Below, one piece after another: positions 41,394 through 55,499 of a DNA stretch of 64,000 nt. Location: NCBI RefSeq assembly GCF_004010155.1, contig NZ_RRYH01000021.1, positions 62,001-126,000 on the forward strand, in the 5' to 3' direction. The notes beneath the pieces are model-generated. The model was not told where the DNA came from and searched no databases. It was given only the letters and a program-made list of their open reading frames with translations. Origin of the DNA: Solirhodobacter olei. Its GTDB lineage: Bacteria > Pseudomonadota > Alphaproteobacteria > Rhodobacterales > Rhodobacteraceae. Position 1 is the stretch's first letter; each line of letters begins with the position of its first letter. The position numbers and the translations under genes were made by a program.

Positions 41394-41418
41394 CAAAGGC
41401 CCCGGAAAACCGGGGCCC
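41394..41418 (-). terminator. Rho-independent terminator of the atp operon
   Basis: Read on the minus strand, a perfect 8-bp stem (GGCCCCGG, loop TTTT, CCGGGGCC) is followed by TTTGTCA. It lies 35 bases after the atpC stop. Confidence 0.85.
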
Positions 41419-41452
41419 TTGCGGATCTTCTGGCCTGCGTTCAGCGTGGCGA

Positions 41453-41851
41453 TCAGATCGCCATGGTGCCGCGCAGCATCTCGATGTCATGCACCAGCTT
41501 CTCGCAGGCGTCGCGGTCTTCCGGCAGGGCGGCGGCGAGCAAGCTGCGCGCCTCGTCCAGCATCGAATCCACCACGGTGCCCGTCGCCTCCTCGATCGGG
41601 ATCGCCCGCTCGGCCAGGACCGAGACAGACGCGCCGTTCACCTCGGCGAAGCCGCCCGAGACCACGAAGGACTTGTAGCCATCCGCCCCCGTCGCCCGCA
41701 GCACGCCCGGCTTCAGCGAGGAGATCACCGGGGCATGCCCGGGCATCGCCGCGAAGTCGCCCTCGGCGCCCGGGATATCCACTTCGCTGACCTCGAACGA
41801 GGCCAGCTTGCGCTCCGGCGTCACCAGATCGAATTGCATCATCTCAGCCAT
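41453..41851 (-). CDS. atpC: ATP synthase epsilon subunit
   Basis: A 132-residue central-stalk subunit of F1. The N-terminal beta-sandwich begins FDLVTPERKLASFEVSEVDI and has PGAEGDFAAMPGHAPVIS, the epsilon signature, followed by a C-terminal helical hairpin. GAGGAGG precedes the ATG. It is the last gene of atpHAGDC, 10 bases after atpD. Confidence 0.97.
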   Translation of the reverse strand: MAEMMQFDLVTPERKLASFEVSEVDIPGAEGDFAAMPGHAPVISSLKPGVLRATGADGYKSFVVSGGFAEVNGASVSVLAERAIPIEEATGTVVDSMLDEARSLLAAALPEDRDACEKLVHDIEMLRGTMAI

Positions 41852-41861
41852 TCAAGCCTCC

Positions 41862-44191
<2,330 letters not shown>

Positions 44192-44215
44192 CTACCCGTC
44201 TCCCGCACCCGTCGC

Positions 44216-45754
<1,539 letters not shown>

Positions 45755-45755
45755 G

Positions 45756-46316
45756 TTATCCGACCTCTTTCATTGAATTCTTAAGGGCGTCGAGCTTCGA
45801 ACGGATCGAGTTGTCGATCATCTTCGAGCCGACCTTGACCACGAGCCCACCGATGAGCGCGGGCTCCACGGCGGTCTTCAGTTTCACATCCTTGCCAACG
45901 CTCGCCTTGATCGTGGCGGCGAGCTTCTCGGCCTGCGCCTTGGTCAGCGCCTTGGCGCTCTTGACCTCGGCGGTCATCTCGCCCTTCTCCTCGGCGATCA
46001 TCGCCTCGAGCTGGGACACCATCTGCGGCAGCACGAAGAGCCGGCGCTTGGAGGCCATCAGCGAGAGCGTATGAGCGAGGAGCTGCGTCAGCCCCATCTG
46101 GTCGGCCAGCGCGGCGATCGCGGCGCCCTGTTCGCTGCGCGAGAACAGCGGCGAGGCGATCATCGTGCGCAGGTCGGCGCTGGCGTCGAGCGCCCCTTCG
46201 AGCGCCTCGACATCCTTTTCAAGCGACGGCAATGCCCCGTCCTCGCGGGCAAGTTCGAAGACCGCTGTCGCGTAACGTTCGGCAATGCCGGCAGAGATCG
46301 AAGCTGGTTCGGACAC
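45756..46316 (-). CDS. atpH: ATP synthase delta subunit
   Basis: A 186-residue peripheral-stalk subunit that links F1 to the b subunits. The N-terminal helical domain starts [20 protein letters not shown] and the C-terminal part has [20 protein letters not shown], the family signature. The GTG at 46316 is chosen because GGAAGGGTG sits about 8 bases upstream; a GTG two codons earlier lies too close to that site. It is the first gene of the operon; the F0 genes are not in this window, as is usual in this group. Confidence 0.95.
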   Translation of the reverse strand: MSEPASISAGIAERYATAVFELAREDGALPSLEKDVEALEGALDASADLRTMIASPLFSRSEQGAAIAALADQMGLTQLLAHTLSLMASKRRLFVLPQMVSQLEAMIAEEKGEMTAEVKSAKALTKAQAEKLAATIKASVGKDVKLKTAVEPALIGGLVVKVGSKMIDNSIRSKLDALKNSMKEVG

Positions 46317-46592
46317 GTCCACCCTTCCGCTGTTCGGGGCCCGCCTCGGCGCCCAGCCGGCGCGCTGGACAGGCCTCCCATATTAGCGTGCAGGCGCACG
46401 CCCCCGTCAAATTCGGCGTGGGTGTAGCAGAGGTAATCCCGTCCCGCAACCGTAATGCTCACGCGTTGGTGAGGGTCACGACACACGAATTCAAGGGCTT
46501 AGCCCCAACTCACAAAACTGCGACACTATGGGGCCGCAATGCTGGCCGCATTGCCGCAGGTTTTCATGTCCGCGCCAGTCGAAATTGGTGAA

Positions 46593-47339
46593 TCACGCCG
46601 GTTCAACGCCCGGAACCGGCAAGCCTTCCAGGACTTTGAGCGGCCGCCGCACCACCTCGCGCAGCCCAGGTTTCGTGGGCGCGTAGACCTGTTTTGACGC
46701 CTCCACCATAAGCACCCCGCCCGAGAGCCACGGCAGCACCGTCCGGCCCGCCTTTTCCCAATAGGGTGCCGTGCGCAGCCAGAACCGCTTGTGCGAGGGC
46801 GGGGCGTAGAGCGCGGAGAGATGCCGCTCGGTGGTAAAGGCATGCTGGCGCAGCTGCCCCTCCAGCTGGCTCAGCGAATAGGGGTGGCCGTAGCCGAAGG
46901 GCGTGACATCTCGCCGCGCCCAGAGCCCGCCGCGCGACGGCACGATGAAGATCACCCGCCCGCCGGGGCCCAGGACGCGCCAGCATTCCTCAAGCAGGGC
47001 CGCCGTGCTGTCGGAGGTCTCGAGTCCATGCATAAGCACCAGCTTGTCGACCATACCAGTGGGGATCGGCCATTGCGTCTCCTCGGTCAGGACCGAGGTG
47101 TTGGGCATCCCCGCGGGCCAGGGCATCACTCCCTGCGGCGCGGGCATCAGCGCGATCACCCGCCGCGCGTCTGACAGGTAGGGTCTGAGCAGCGGCGCCG
47201 CGAAGCCGAATCCCACCACCGTCTGCCCCTTCGCCTCGGGCCAGAGCGCCAGCAGCCGGTCGCGCACGGCCTTCTGAGCCGCGCGGCCCAGGCCGGTGCG
47301 ATAATAGAAGTTCCGCAGGTCGAGCACGTCCAGATGCAC
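46593..47339 (-). CDS. Class I SAM-dependent methyltransferase
   Basis: A 248-residue methyltransferase-fold protein. The SAM-binding loop is degenerate ([11 protein letters not shown]), and the strand-4 region is [18 protein letters not shown] with a downstream [16 protein letters not shown]. The C-terminal third is basic and aromatic. The start is GTG, with AAGGAGGA just upstream, in a divergent arrangement with gloB. Pairing with gloB recurs in alphaproteobacteria from memory. The substrate is unknown. Confidence 0.82.
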   Translation of the reverse strand: MHLDVLDLRNFYYRTGLGRAAQKAVRDRLLALWPEAKGQTVVGFGFAAPLLRPYLSDARRVIALMPAPQGVMPWPAGMPNTSVLTEETQWPIPTGMVDKLVLMHGLETSDSTAALLEECWRVLGPGGRVIFIVPSRGGLWARRDVTPFGYGHPYSLSQLEGQLRQHAFTTERHLSALYAPPSHKRFWLRTAPYWEKAGRTVLPWLSGGVLMVEASKQVYAPTKPGLREVVRRPLKVLEGLPVPGVEPA

Positions 47340-47437
47340 CGGGTTCCTCCTTGGCGCCGCCCGCGGCCGCGCCCTTGCCCTCGGGCCGGTACGGGCTACA
47401 GTCGGCCCGAAGCATAGCCGAGAGAGCCGGAAACGCC

Positions 47438-48205
47438 ATGCCGCTGACCATCGTCACCGTCCCCTGCCTGAAAGACAACTACGCCTTCCTGCTGCATGAC
47501 GCAGCGACAGGGGCCGTGGCGGTGGTTGATGTCCCCGAGGTGGGGCCCATCGCGGCCGAACTCAAGGCCCGCGGGTGGAGCCTCTCGGACATCCTGATCA
47601 CCCATCACCACGACGATCACATCCAGGGCGTGGCCGAACTTGTTGCCGCCACCGGCGCAAAGGTCACAGGCGCCGCGGCGGACGCGCATCGCCTGCCGCC
47701 GCTGGACCGGGCCGTGGCCGAGGGCGACCGCGTGACCGTCGGATCAGAGGCCGGCGAGGTCATCGACGTCTCCGGCCACACACTCGGCCATATCGCCTTC
47801 CACTTCCCCGCCTCGCAGGCCGTCTTCACCGCCGACAGCCTGATGGCGCTCGGCTGCGGCCGTCTCTTCGAGGGCAGCCCGGAGGTTATGTGGCAGAGCC
47901 TCTCGAAGCTCGCCGCCCTGCCGCCGGGAACCACCGTTTGCTCCGGCCATGAATACACCGCCTCGAACGCGAAATTCGCCCTGACCATTGACCCACAGAA
48001 CGCCGCGCTTATCTCCCGTGCAGAGCGGGTGGCGGCGGCGCGTGAGCGGGGCGAGCCGACGGTGCCCTCCACGCTGGCAGAAGAGCTCGCGACCAATCCG
48101 TTCCTCCGCGCCGGCCGCGCGGAGATCAAGGCCGGCCTCGGCCTGGACGGTGCGAGCGATGCCGAAAGCTTCGCCGAAATCCGCCGCCGCAAGGATCGTT
48201 TCTGA
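47438..48205 (+). CDS. gloB: Hydroxyacylglutathione hydrolase (glyoxalase II)
   Basis: A 255-residue metallo-beta-lactamase-fold enzyme that hydrolyses S-lactoylglutathione. The metal motif [10 protein letters not shown] is near residue 52, followed by [25 protein letters not shown] and [12 protein letters not shown], all diagnostic for GloB. The C-terminal helical domain ends [11 protein letters not shown]. The ATG at [15 protein letters not shown] is the normal N terminus. It is divergent from the methyltransferase gene. Confidence 0.96.
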   Translation: MPLTIVTVPCLKDNYAFLLHDAATGAVAVVDVPEVGPIAAELKARGWSLSDILITHHHDDHIQGVAELVAATGAKVTGAAADAHRLPPLDRAVAEGDRVTVGSEAGEVIDVSGHTLGHIAFHFPASQAVFTADSLMALGCGRLFEGSPEVMWQSLSKLAALPPGTTVCSGHEYTASNAKFALTIDPQNAALISRAERVAAARERGEPTVPSTLAEELATNPFLRAGRAEIKAGLGLDGASDAESFAEIRRRKDRF

Positions 48206-48393
48206 GCGGTGCGCGGCGGCAGGCAGGCCAAAACCGGGGCAAACCGATCACAATTTGCCCGAATGCCGAATAATCCAACGCCGCCCCGAAAAAACCCTTG
48301 AAGCGCGCCGAAAACCACCGAACTTTAATCTTATGAGGCCAATGGTTGGACGGGGTCTCTGCCCCCTCCGACCGTCAGGATAGGAGCACGCAG

Positions 48394-50721
48394 GTGCCGT
48401 CATTTTCCAATACCCTCGAGCAGGCGATCCATGGCGCTCTGGCCCTCGCTAACGCGCGCCGCCACGAACTCGCGACCCTTGAACACCTTCTTCTCGCGCT
48501 GATCGACGAACCGGACGCGGCCAAGGTCATGCGTGCCTGCTCTGTCGACCTGGAAGCGCTGAGGCGTACGCTGGTCGATTTCATCGACGACGATCTGTCG
48601 ACCCTGGTGACCGATGTCGAAGGCTCCGAAGCGGTTCCCACCGCAGCCTTCCAGCGGGTGATCCAGCGCGCCGCGATCCACGTGCAAAGCTCCGGCCGGA
48701 CCGAGGTGACGGGCGCCAACGTCCTCGTCGCCATCTTCGCGGAGCGCGAGTCGAACGCGGCCTATTTCCTGCAGGAGCAGGACATGACCCGCTACGACGC
48801 GGTGAACTTCATTGCCCATGGCGTCGCCAAGGATCCCTCCTTCGGCGAAACCCGCCCCGTCAGCGGCGCCGAGCCGCAGCAGGAAGCCCCGAACACCAAG
48901 GCCGAACCCGGCGAGGCGAAGGAATCGGCACTGTCGAAATACTGCGTCGACCTCAACGCCAAGGCCCGAAAGGGCGACGTCGATCCCCTGATCGGGCGCG
49001 AGCTCGAGGTCGAGCGCTGCATCCAGGTGCTCTGCCGCCGCCGCAAGAACAACCCGCTGCTGGTCGGCGACCCGGGCGTCGGCAAGACCGCCATCGCCGA
49101 AGGCCTTGCCTGGAAGATCGTGAAGTCGGACGTGCCGGAGGTGCTTTCGGGCGCCACCATCTTCTCGCTCGACATGGGCGCGCTGCTGGCCGGCACCCGC
49201 TACCGCGGCGATTTCGAGGAGCGGCTGAAGGCCGTGGTCAAGGAGATGGAGGAGCATCCCGACGCCATCCTCTTCATCGACGAGATCCACACCGTGATCG
49301 GCGCCGGCGCCACCTCGGGCGGGGCGATGGATGCCTCGAACCTGCTGAAGCCCGCGCTTCAGGGCGGCCATCTGCGCTGCATGGGCTCCACCACCTACAA
49401 GGAGTTCCGCCAGCATTTCGAAAAGGACCGCGCCCTGTCCCGCCGGTTCCAGAAGATCGACGTGAACGAGCCGACGGTGGACGATTCCGTGAAGATCCTC
49501 CTCGGGCTGAAGCCCTATTTCGAGGAGCATCACGACATCCGCTACACCCAGGATGCGATCCGCACCGCGGTGGAACTTTCGGCCCGCTACATCCATGACC
49601 GCAAGCTGCCCGACAAGGCGATCGACGTGATCGACGAGGCCGGCGCCGCCCAGCACCTGCTGAGCGAAAGCAAGCGCCGCAAGACCATCGGCCCGAAGGA
49701 GATCGAGGCCGTGGTGGCCAAGATCGCCCGCATCCCGCCGAAGAATGTCACCAAGGACGATGCCGAGGTGCTGCGCGATCTGGAAAAGAGCCTCAAGCGC
49801 GTGGTCTTCGGCCAGGACAAGGCGATCGAGGCGCTCAGCTCCGCGATCAAGCTTGCCCGAGCCGGTCTGCGCGAGCCGGAGAAGCCGATCGGCAACTACC
49901 TCTTCGCCGGGCCGACCGGCGTCGGCAAGACCGAGGTCGCCAAGCAGCTCGCCACCACCCTGGGGGTCGAGATGCTGCGCTTCGACATGTCGGAATTCAT
50001 GGAGAAGCACTCCGTGAGCCGGCTGATCGGGGCGCCTCCGGGCTATGTCGGCTTCGACCAAGGCGGCGTCCTGACCGACGGCGTCGACCAGCATCCGCAT
50101 TGCGTGCTGCTTCTGGACGAAATCGAGAAGGCCCACCCGGATGTCTACAACATCCTTCTGCAGGTGATGGACCACGGCAAGCTGACCGACCACAACGGCC
50201 GGACGGTGGATTTCCGCAATGTGATCCTGATCATGACCTCCAACGCCGGCGCGGCGGAGATGGCCCAGTCGGCCATCGGCTTCGGCCGCACCCGGCGCGA
50301 GGGCGAGGATACGGCGGCGATCGAACGCACCTTCACGCCGGAGTTCCGCAACCGTCTGGATGCGGTGATTTCCTTCGCGCCGCTTTCGAAGGACGTGATC
50401 CTGCAGGTGGTCGAGAAGTTCGTCCTTCAGCTCGAGGCGCAGCTGATGGATCGCAATGTCCATATCGAGCTGACGCCGGAAGCCGCCGCCTGGCTGGGCG
50501 AGAAGGGCTACGACGACAAGATGGGCGCCCGCCCGCTTGGCCGGGTGATCCAGGAGCACATCAAGAAGCCCCTGGCCGAGGAACTGCTGTTCGGCAAGCT
50601 GATGAAGGGCGGCGTGGTCCGCGTCGCGGTGAAGGACGACGCGATCGAGCTGCAGGTGGAAGAACCGGGCCGCGCCCGGATCGGCACCGGCAACAAGCCG
50701 CGCCTTCTGACCGCCGACTGA
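48394..50721 (+). CDS. clpA: ATP-dependent Clp protease ATP-binding subunit ClpA
   Basis: A 775-residue AAA+ unfoldase for ClpP. The N-terminal repeat domain ([20 protein letters not shown]) is followed by AAA-1 with [13 protein letters not shown] near residue 225 and AAA-2 with [13 protein letters not shown] near residue 505. The ClpP-binding loop is SAIGFGR near residue 628. The start is GTG, with AGGAG at good spacing; no ATG is available near the family N terminus. No clpS gene is directly upstream, although the two are often neighbours. An AT-richer patch at 48296-48340 is the likely promoter. Confidence 0.96.
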   Translation: MPSFSNTLEQAIHGALALANARRHELATLEHLLLALIDEPDAAKVMRACSVDLEALRRTLVDFIDDDLSTLVTDVEGSEAVPTAAFQRVIQRAAIHVQSSGRTEVTGANVLVAIFAERESNAAYFLQEQDMTRYDAVNFIAHGVAKDPSFGETRPVSGAEPQQEAPNTKAEPGEAKESALSKYCVDLNAKARKGDVDPLIGRELEVERCIQVLCRRRKNNPLLVGDPGVGKTAIAEGLAWKIVKSDVPEVLSGATIFSLDMGALLAGTRYRGDFEERLKAVVKEMEEHPDAILFIDEIHTVIGAGATSGGAMDASNLLKPALQGGHLRCMGSTTYKEFRQHFEKDRALSRRFQKIDVNEPTVDDSVKILLGLKPYFEEHHDIRYTQDAIRTAVELSARYIHDRKLPDKAIDVIDEAGAAQHLLSESKRRKTIGPKEIEAVVAKIARIPPKNVTKDDAEVLRDLEKSLKRVVFGQDKAIEALSSAIKLARAGLREPEKPIGNYLFAGPTGVGKTEVAKQLATTLGVEMLRFDMSEFMEKHSVSRLIGAPPGYVGFDQGGVLTDGVDQHPHCVLLLDEIEKAHPDVYNILLQVMDHGKLTDHNGRTVDFRNVILIMTSNAGAAEMAQSAIGFGRTRREGEDTAAIERTFTPEFRNRLDAVISFAPLSKDVILQVVEKFVLQLEAQLMDRNVHIELTPEAAAWLGEKGYDDKMGARPLGRVIQEHIKKPLAEELLFGKLMKGGVVRVAVKDDAIELQVEEPGRARIGTGNKPRLLTAD

Positions 50722-50749
50722 TCGAAGCAACGGCCCCTGCGCGGTCCGC

Positions 50750-50800
50750 CGCGCGGGGGCTCTGCCCCCGTACCCCCGGGATATTTCCAGACGGAAAATG
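50750..50800. repeat. GC-rich hairpin plus GGGATATTT repeat element after clpA
   Basis: The hairpin GGGGGC-TCT-GCCCCC (50755-50769) is followed by CCCCCGGGATATTTCCAG and ACGGAAAATGA. It lies between clpA and the convergent ycjF-like gene. From memory, very similar elements recur between genes in Rhodobacteraceae. It probably ends clpA transcription. Confidence 0.55.
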
Positions 50801-50821
50801 ACGGGTCCGCCGAGGCGGGGC

Positions 50822-51817
50822 TCAGGTATCCGCTTCGCCTGATTTGTCGCCGAAAAGGCCCTGCAGGCCCCGCGCCAGGATGTTGGAGACCTTTGGCTTC
50901 GGTAGCGCCCGGAACGGTAGGGGCCGGCAGACCTCCAGCGCCGCAACGCCCACGCGCGCTGTCAGCGCGCCGTTGACAACGCCCTCGCCGAAGCGCCGCG
51001 AGAGTTTCGACAGCACATGCCCCCCGGCGATGGAATGCACGAGGTCGTCGCCCACCGCGACGGCGCCCGTCGCGACCAGATGCGTCATCACAGCCCGCGT
51101 CAGCCGCCAGCTTCCAAGCACGCCCGACCGCCCGCCGTACAGTTCCGCGATCCGCCGGATCATCCGCAAATTCGCCGCCAGCGCCGTGACCACATCGGCC
51201 AGCGCCAGCGGCACCAGGGCCGTCACGCCCGCCACCTGCCGGGCCGAGGCCTCGATCTCGCGGCGCGCGGCGGTGTCGAGAGGGCCGAGAAGCTCGCGCT
51301 CCGCCAGCTCGATCAGGCCGTCGGCGTCCAGCACCTCGCCCTGCCGTTCGTCGAGCGTCTGCCGCCCCCAGGCAAGCTCCCCCCGCCCGGCATAAAGCGC
51401 CGAGAGCCGGCCGACGATGTGCCGCGCGGCCTTCAGATCGCCCAGTCCGGCCGCGGCCTCCGCCTCCGCGCGGATGCCATCGACCCGCCGGAGACGGGCG
51501 AAGGCCGCAAGCTCGCGCAGCGCGATCAGCAGCAGCACCGCGACAAAGACGGCCACCAGCGCCAGCGCCGCGTAACCCAGCACAAGGTTCCGCGCCAGAA
51601 GCCCGGTGACGAAATTCCAGGCTGCCACCGAAAGCACGAAGGAGAAAAGCGCCGAGAAGGCGGCCCAGAACCACCCCGTCAGCCGCGAGCGGGGCCGCGC
51701 GGCGATCCGCACCGCGCCCTGCATCGCCGCGCCCGAGACCTCCGGCACCGGCGGCGCGGCGCCGGGATCGGCCGCCTCCTCCATCTCGACCACGAGGGGC
51801 CCTTTGCGCGCGCTCAT
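50822..51817 (-). CDS. YcjF/TIGR01620 family membrane protein (DUF697)
   Basis: A 331-residue protein with two membrane segments near residues 48-100 (WFWAAFSALFSFVLSVAAW and LGYAALALVAVFVAVLLLIA) and a C-terminal DUF697-like domain rich in Ala and Leu with GVTALVPLALADVVTALAAN. Genes of this family follow ycjX in many proteobacteria, and it does so here, 16 bases downstream. The biochemical role is unknown; in enterobacteria the pair belongs to the envelope-stress (Psp) regulon. Confidence 0.85.
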   Translation of the reverse strand: MSARKGPLVVEMEEAADPGAAPPVPEVSGAAMQGAVRIAARPRSRLTGWFWAAFSALFSFVLSVAAWNFVTGLLARNLVLGYAALALVAVFVAVLLLIALRELAAFARLRRVDGIRAEAEAAAGLGDLKAARHIVGRLSALYAGRGELAWGRQTLDERQGEVLDADGLIELAERELLGPLDTAARREIEASARQVAGVTALVPLALADVVTALAANLRMIRRIAELYGGRSGVLGSWRLTRAVMTHLVATGAVAVGDDLVHSIAGGHVLSKLSRRFGEGVVNGALTARVGVAALEVCRPLPFRALPKPKVSNILARGLQGLFGDKSGEADT

Positions 51818-51833
51818 ATCCCCTGCCCCCGCC

Positions 51834-53291
51834 TCACAACCGGTCCCCGATCAGGAACTCCGCCGCCCGGTCGAGCCGGATATGCGGCGGACCCTCGCCC
51901 GGCCTCAGGGTCAGCTTCGCGGGCGCGAAACCCATCAGTGCGAACTCGGCATCGAGCCATCTTTCCGCCCCCTGCCGCGCCGGGACCAGCAGCGCCGCCG
52001 GATCCTCCGGCAGCTCGCCGGGATACATCGCCGCCGTCCGCCCGGTCTCTGCCAGAACGCCCTTCACGCAGTCGAGCAGGGCACCGTCGCGGCTCACCTG
52101 CTCCTCCACCGTCGCGCGCAGGCTCGCGATCGACATCGCCGCGGTGCGGGCGCCGGCGAAATCCGCCCTGTCCCGGGCCTCGCGCAGCATCGCCTCCATG
52201 ATCGCCGAAAGCCGCGCATGCTGGGAATGGTGCAGATGGTCTGCCTTGGTGGCGGCGAACAGGATCCGCTCCACCCGCTTGCCGCGCAGAAGCTCCGCCA
52301 GCCAGGGGTTCCGCCCGGGCCGGAACGCGCCGAGGATCTCCGCCATCGCGCGGCGCATGTCCTCCACCGCCTGCGGCCCCGCATGGATCGCGCCAAGCGC
52401 GTCGACCAGCACCACCTGCCGGTCGATGCGCGAGAAGTGGCTGCGGAAGAACGGCCGCACCACCTCGCGCCGATAGGCATCGTAGCGCCGCTCCATCTCG
52501 CGCCAGAGCGTGCCGCGGCGCGGCTGATCCGGCCGCGGCATCGGCGCGAAGGTCAGCACCGGCGAGCCGGCGAGCTCTCCCGGCAGAAGGAACCGCCCCG
52601 GCGCGCAGTCGGAATAGCCCGCCGCCCGCGCCGACTGCAGGTAGCCCGTATAGGCCGCGGCCAGGGCCTGCGCCGCCGGCTCCTCCAGCCTGCCCTCAGG
52701 GTTCGCCGCCCGCAGGGCCGAGAGATAGGCCGCCGCCTCCGGTCGCGCCTCGATCCGCCCCAGCACCTCTGCCGACCAGGTGGCATAGCTCTTCTCGATC
52801 AGCGCGAGGTCCAGCAGCCACTCGCCCGGATAGTCGATGATATCGAGATGGACGACCCGCGGCCCGGTCAGCGGCCCCGCCAGCGCGCCGAAAAGCCCGC
52901 CCGGCTGCACCTTCAGCGATAGCCGAAGCTCGCTGACGGCGCGGGTCGAGTCCGGCCAGCGCGGCGCGGGGCCGGTCAACGCACCCAGATGCGTCTCGTA
53001 ATCGAAACGCGGCACGGTATTGTCCGGCTGCGGCTGCAGATAGGCCGAGAGGATCCGCCCCCGTGCCGAGGCCTGAAGCTGCGGCATCCGCGCCCGGTCC
53101 ATCAGGTTCGCGACGAGCGAGGTGATGAAGACGGTCTTGCCCGCCCGGCTCAGCCCGGTGACCCCAAGCCGGATCACCGGCTCGAACAGCGCTTCGGAGA
53201 CCGCCCCAAGCGCCCCTTCGACGCCGCGCGTCACCCCGTCCGCAATCGTGCTGATGACCACGCGCCGCCCCGTCTGACCTTCCCCCAACAT
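51834..53291 (-). CDS. YcjX-like P-loop ATPase/GTPase
   Basis: About 485 residues. The Walker A is in GVTGLSRAGKTVFITSLVAN. Family features further on are LDIIDYPGEWLLDLALI and VLVDALGAIHAGPQAVEDMR, and a C-terminal EQVSRDGALLDCVKG. The start is uncertain: the ATG at 53291 lacks a good ribosome site, and a GTG at 53261 (VVISTIADGVTRG) would give 475 residues and the more typical N terminus. It works with the YcjF-like protein encoded next; the cellular role is unclear. Divergent from truA. Confidence 0.88.
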   Translation of the reverse strand: MLGEGQTGRRVVISTIADGVTRGVEGALGAVSEALFEPVIRLGVTGLSRAGKTVFITSLVANLMDRARMPQLQASARGRILSAYLQPQPDNTVPRFDYETHLGALTGPAPRWPDSTRAVSELRLSLKVQPGGLFGALAGPLTGPRVVHLDIIDYPGEWLLDLALIEKSYATWSAEVLGRIEARPEAAAYLSALRAANPEGRLEEPAAQALAAAYTGYLQSARAAGYSDCAPGRFLLPGELAGSPVLTFAPMPRPDQPRRGTLWREMERRYDAYRREVVRPFFRSHFSRIDRQVVLVDALGAIHAGPQAVEDMRRAMAEILGAFRPGRNPWLAELLRGKRVERILFAATKADHLHHSQHARLSAIMEAMLREARDRADFAGARTAAMSIASLRATVEEQVSRDGALLDCVKGVLAETGRTAAMYPGELPEDPAALLVPARQGAERWLDAEFALMGFAPAKLTLRPGEGPPHIRLDRAAEFLIGDRL

Positions 53292-53359
53292 AGGCGGCGG
53301 CGCGGGCGCTGTGTAGGCCCCGCTTGCCAAGGCCCATGCCGCGCGCTAGGCCCCCGCCC

Positions 53360-54127
53360 ATGCCGAGATACGCGCTCAGGATCGAATATGACGGGGCCCC
53401 GTTCAACGGCTGGCAGCGCCAGGCGGGCCAGCCCTCCGTCCAAGGCGCCGTAGAGGGCGCGCTGGCGAAGCTGGAGGCGGGCCTTCCCTCCATCGCCGCC
53501 GCCGGGCGAACCGACACGGGCGTCCATGCCACCGGCCAGGTCGCGCATTGCGACCTCTCGCGCGACTGGGATCCGTTCCGCCTGCAGGAGGCGCTGAACT
53601 ACCACCTGAAGCCCGCCCCGGTCGCCGTACTCGCCGCCGCGCGGGTGGGCGACGACTTCCACGCCCGCTTCTCGGCGATCGAGCGGCGTTATCTCTTCCG
53701 CCTGCTCGCCCGCCGGGCCCCTGCGACACTGGATCGCGGCCATGTCTGGCAGGTGACCCATCCGCTGGCCCTCGCGCCGATGCAGGAGGCGGCCGCGCAT
53801 CTCCTCGGCCTGCACGATTTCACCACCTTCCGCGCCGCCCAGTGTCAGGCGAAATCGCCGGTGAAGACGCTGGACGAGATCACGGTGGAGGCCATCCCCG
53901 TCCCGCATGGGACCGAGTTCCGCTTCCGCCTGCGGGCGCGCAGTTTCCTTCATAATCAGGTCCGATCCATCGTCGGCACGCTGGAACGCGTCGGTGCCGG
54001 GGCCTGGACGCCGGGCGACGTGAAAGACGCCCTCGAGGCCCGCGACCGCGCCGCCTGCGGGCCGGTCTGCCCGCCGCAGGGCCTCTGCCTCGCCGGGGTG
54101 GGCTACCCATCCGATCCCTTCGCCTGA
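53360..54127 (+). CDS. truA: tRNA pseudouridine(38-40) synthase TruA
   Basis: A 255-residue pseudouridine synthase that modifies the anticodon stem-loop of many tRNAs. The catalytic Asp is Asp52 in [14 protein letters not shown]. The N terminus [18 protein letters not shown] and the C-terminal [13 protein letters not shown] are diagnostic. The start at [12 protein letters not shown] is the family's own; the upstream in-frame codons are low-complexity Pro/Arg. Confidence 0.96.
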   Translation: MPRYALRIEYDGAPFNGWQRQAGQPSVQGAVEGALAKLEAGLPSIAAAGRTDTGVHATGQVAHCDLSRDWDPFRLQEALNYHLKPAPVAVLAAARVGDDFHARFSAIERRYLFRLLARRAPATLDRGHVWQVTHPLALAPMQEAAAHLLGLHDFTTFRAAQCQAKSPVKTLDEITVEAIPVPHGTEFRFRLRARSFLHNQVRSIVGTLERVGAGAWTPGDVKDALEARDRAACGPVCPPQGLCLAGVGYPSDPFA

Positions 54128-54244
54128 GGCCCCCCTCCCGCCGGCCCTCATTTGCCCCGGCGCGGGCGCTCGGCCAATCGTGAGTTGATGTCACCGGGCC
54201 GCGCCGCTAGCGTCCAGCGTCACCAAAGGAACTCTCCCATCCCG

Positions 54245-54913
54245 ATGCCTGGACAGAAATCCCGCCAGACCCGCCGCGCCGCCCTCGCCACGCTCGGATC
54301 GGGGCTCGCCCTCGGTCTGCCGGGCGTGGCCTTGGCAGAGCGGCCCTGGAACAACGACAACATCGCCGGTGCGATGGGCGATCTGAGTTTCACCCTTACC
54401 CGCGCCGAGGACGGGCGCGAGGTGACGGCGCAGGACTACCGCGGCAAGGTCACGCTGCTCTATTTCGGCTATACCTTCTGCCCGGATATCTGCCCGACGA
54501 CGCTGGCCAATGTCGCCACCATCCTCGAGAGCCTCGGCAAGGAGGCAAGCGATGTCCGCTTCCTCTTCGTCACGGTCGACCCGAACCGCGACACGCTGAA
54601 GGTGCTGAAGGATTACGCAGCCGCCTTCGCGCCGCAGGTGGTGGGGCTGCGCGGCACGGCGAACCAGCTCGCGCGTCTCGCCCGGCGCTACCACACGACC
54701 TACTCCGTCCACCCCTCGCCGGATCCGTCGGAGTACAAGGTCACCCACAGCTCGGCGATCTACGTCTTCGACCAGAAGGGCAAGATCCGGCTGCTGATCA
54801 CCTCGCTCGCCTCCGCCAAGCCGAAGATCAAGGGGACGGAGCGGGATCTGCGCCGCCTGATCGCGCAGGGGCCGGGGCGGGGCTTTTTCGGCTGGCTCGC
54901 CGGCGGGCTCTGA
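54245..54913 (+). CDS. Sco1/SenC family copper chaperone
   Basis: A 222-residue thioredoxin-fold protein that delivers copper to the CuA site of cytochrome oxidase. It has an N-terminal membrane anchor or signal (RRAALATLGSGLALGLPGVALA). The copper ligands Cys79 and Cys83 (FCPDICPTT) and His168 (KVTHSSAIYV) are present. AAGGA precedes the ATG. It is convergent with a PCuAC chaperone gene 16 bases away, so two copper carriers are paired here; no oxidase subunit gene is in the window. Confidence 0.93.
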   Translation: MPGQKSRQTRRAALATLGSGLALGLPGVALAERPWNNDNIAGAMGDLSFTLTRAEDGREVTAQDYRGKVTLLYFGYTFCPDICPTTLANVATILESLGKEASDVRFLFVTVDPNRDTLKVLKDYAAAFAPQVVGLRGTANQLARLARRYHTTYSVHPSPDPSEYKVTHSSAIYVFDQKGKIRLLITSLASAKPKIKGTERDLRRLIAQGPGRGFFGWLAGGL

Positions 54914-54929
54914 CCCGCCGCGCGCGGGG

Positions 54930-55391
54930 CTATTTGCCCATCGCGTTCTTTACCGGGAAATCGGCGGTGATCGTGCCGCCGCCCGCAAATTTGAGCGTCA
55001 TCGGCACCACCTTGCCCGGCCTCACCGCGTCGGTGGGCTTCATGCACATGATGTGATAGCCGCCCGGCTTGAAACTGACCGCGCCATGCGCCGGCACCTT
55101 CACCTTTTTCACCGGAACCATCTTGTCCACGCCGTTCTGGCTGACCGACTGATGCAGCATCGCCATGCCGCAGCCCGGCGAGGCGGCGCCGACCAGCGCC
55201 ACATCCGCGTCGCCCGTGTTCTTCAGCGTGAAATAACCCGCGGCCGGCCGCACCGGCACCACCATGCGAATCCACTGGCCCGAGATCTGCAGGTCGTGCA
55301 CCCCAGCCTGCGCAGCAGGCGCCGCACAGAGAACCCCCGCCACCAGCGCCATGCCCGCGCAAGCGCCCGGAATGAACGACATGCTCCGCAT
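54930..55391 (-). CDS. PCuAC periplasmic copper(I) chaperone
   Basis: A 153-residue exported protein. The signal peptide is ACAGMALVAGVLCAAPAAQA, cut near residue 29. The copper motif is complete: His80-x10-Met91-x21-His113-x-Met115. PCuAC gives Cu(I) to CuA centres together with Sco. The start MRSMSFIPG has a GGGGGG run upstream. It is convergent with the Sco gene. Confidence 0.92.
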   Translation of the reverse strand: MRSMSFIPGACAGMALVAGVLCAAPAAQAGVHDLQISGQWIRMVVPVRPAAGYFTLKNTGDADVALVGAASPGCGMAMLHQSVSQNGVDKMVPVKKVKVPAHGAVSFKPGGYHIMCMKPTDAVRPGKVVPMTLKFAGGGTITADFPVKNAMGK

Positions 55392-55499
55392 CGAAAGACC
55401 CCCCGTTTCCCTTGCGAGCGGTACGCTAGCCGATCGCCGGAACCGGGCCAATGGACGTTTCGTCGCGTTCGCCGACGCGCCCGCGCAGGGGGCCCGGCC

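Noticed and set aside
48400-50946. An 848-codon open frame on the minus strand
   Set aside because: It is the antisense of clpA with no family motif and atypical composition.
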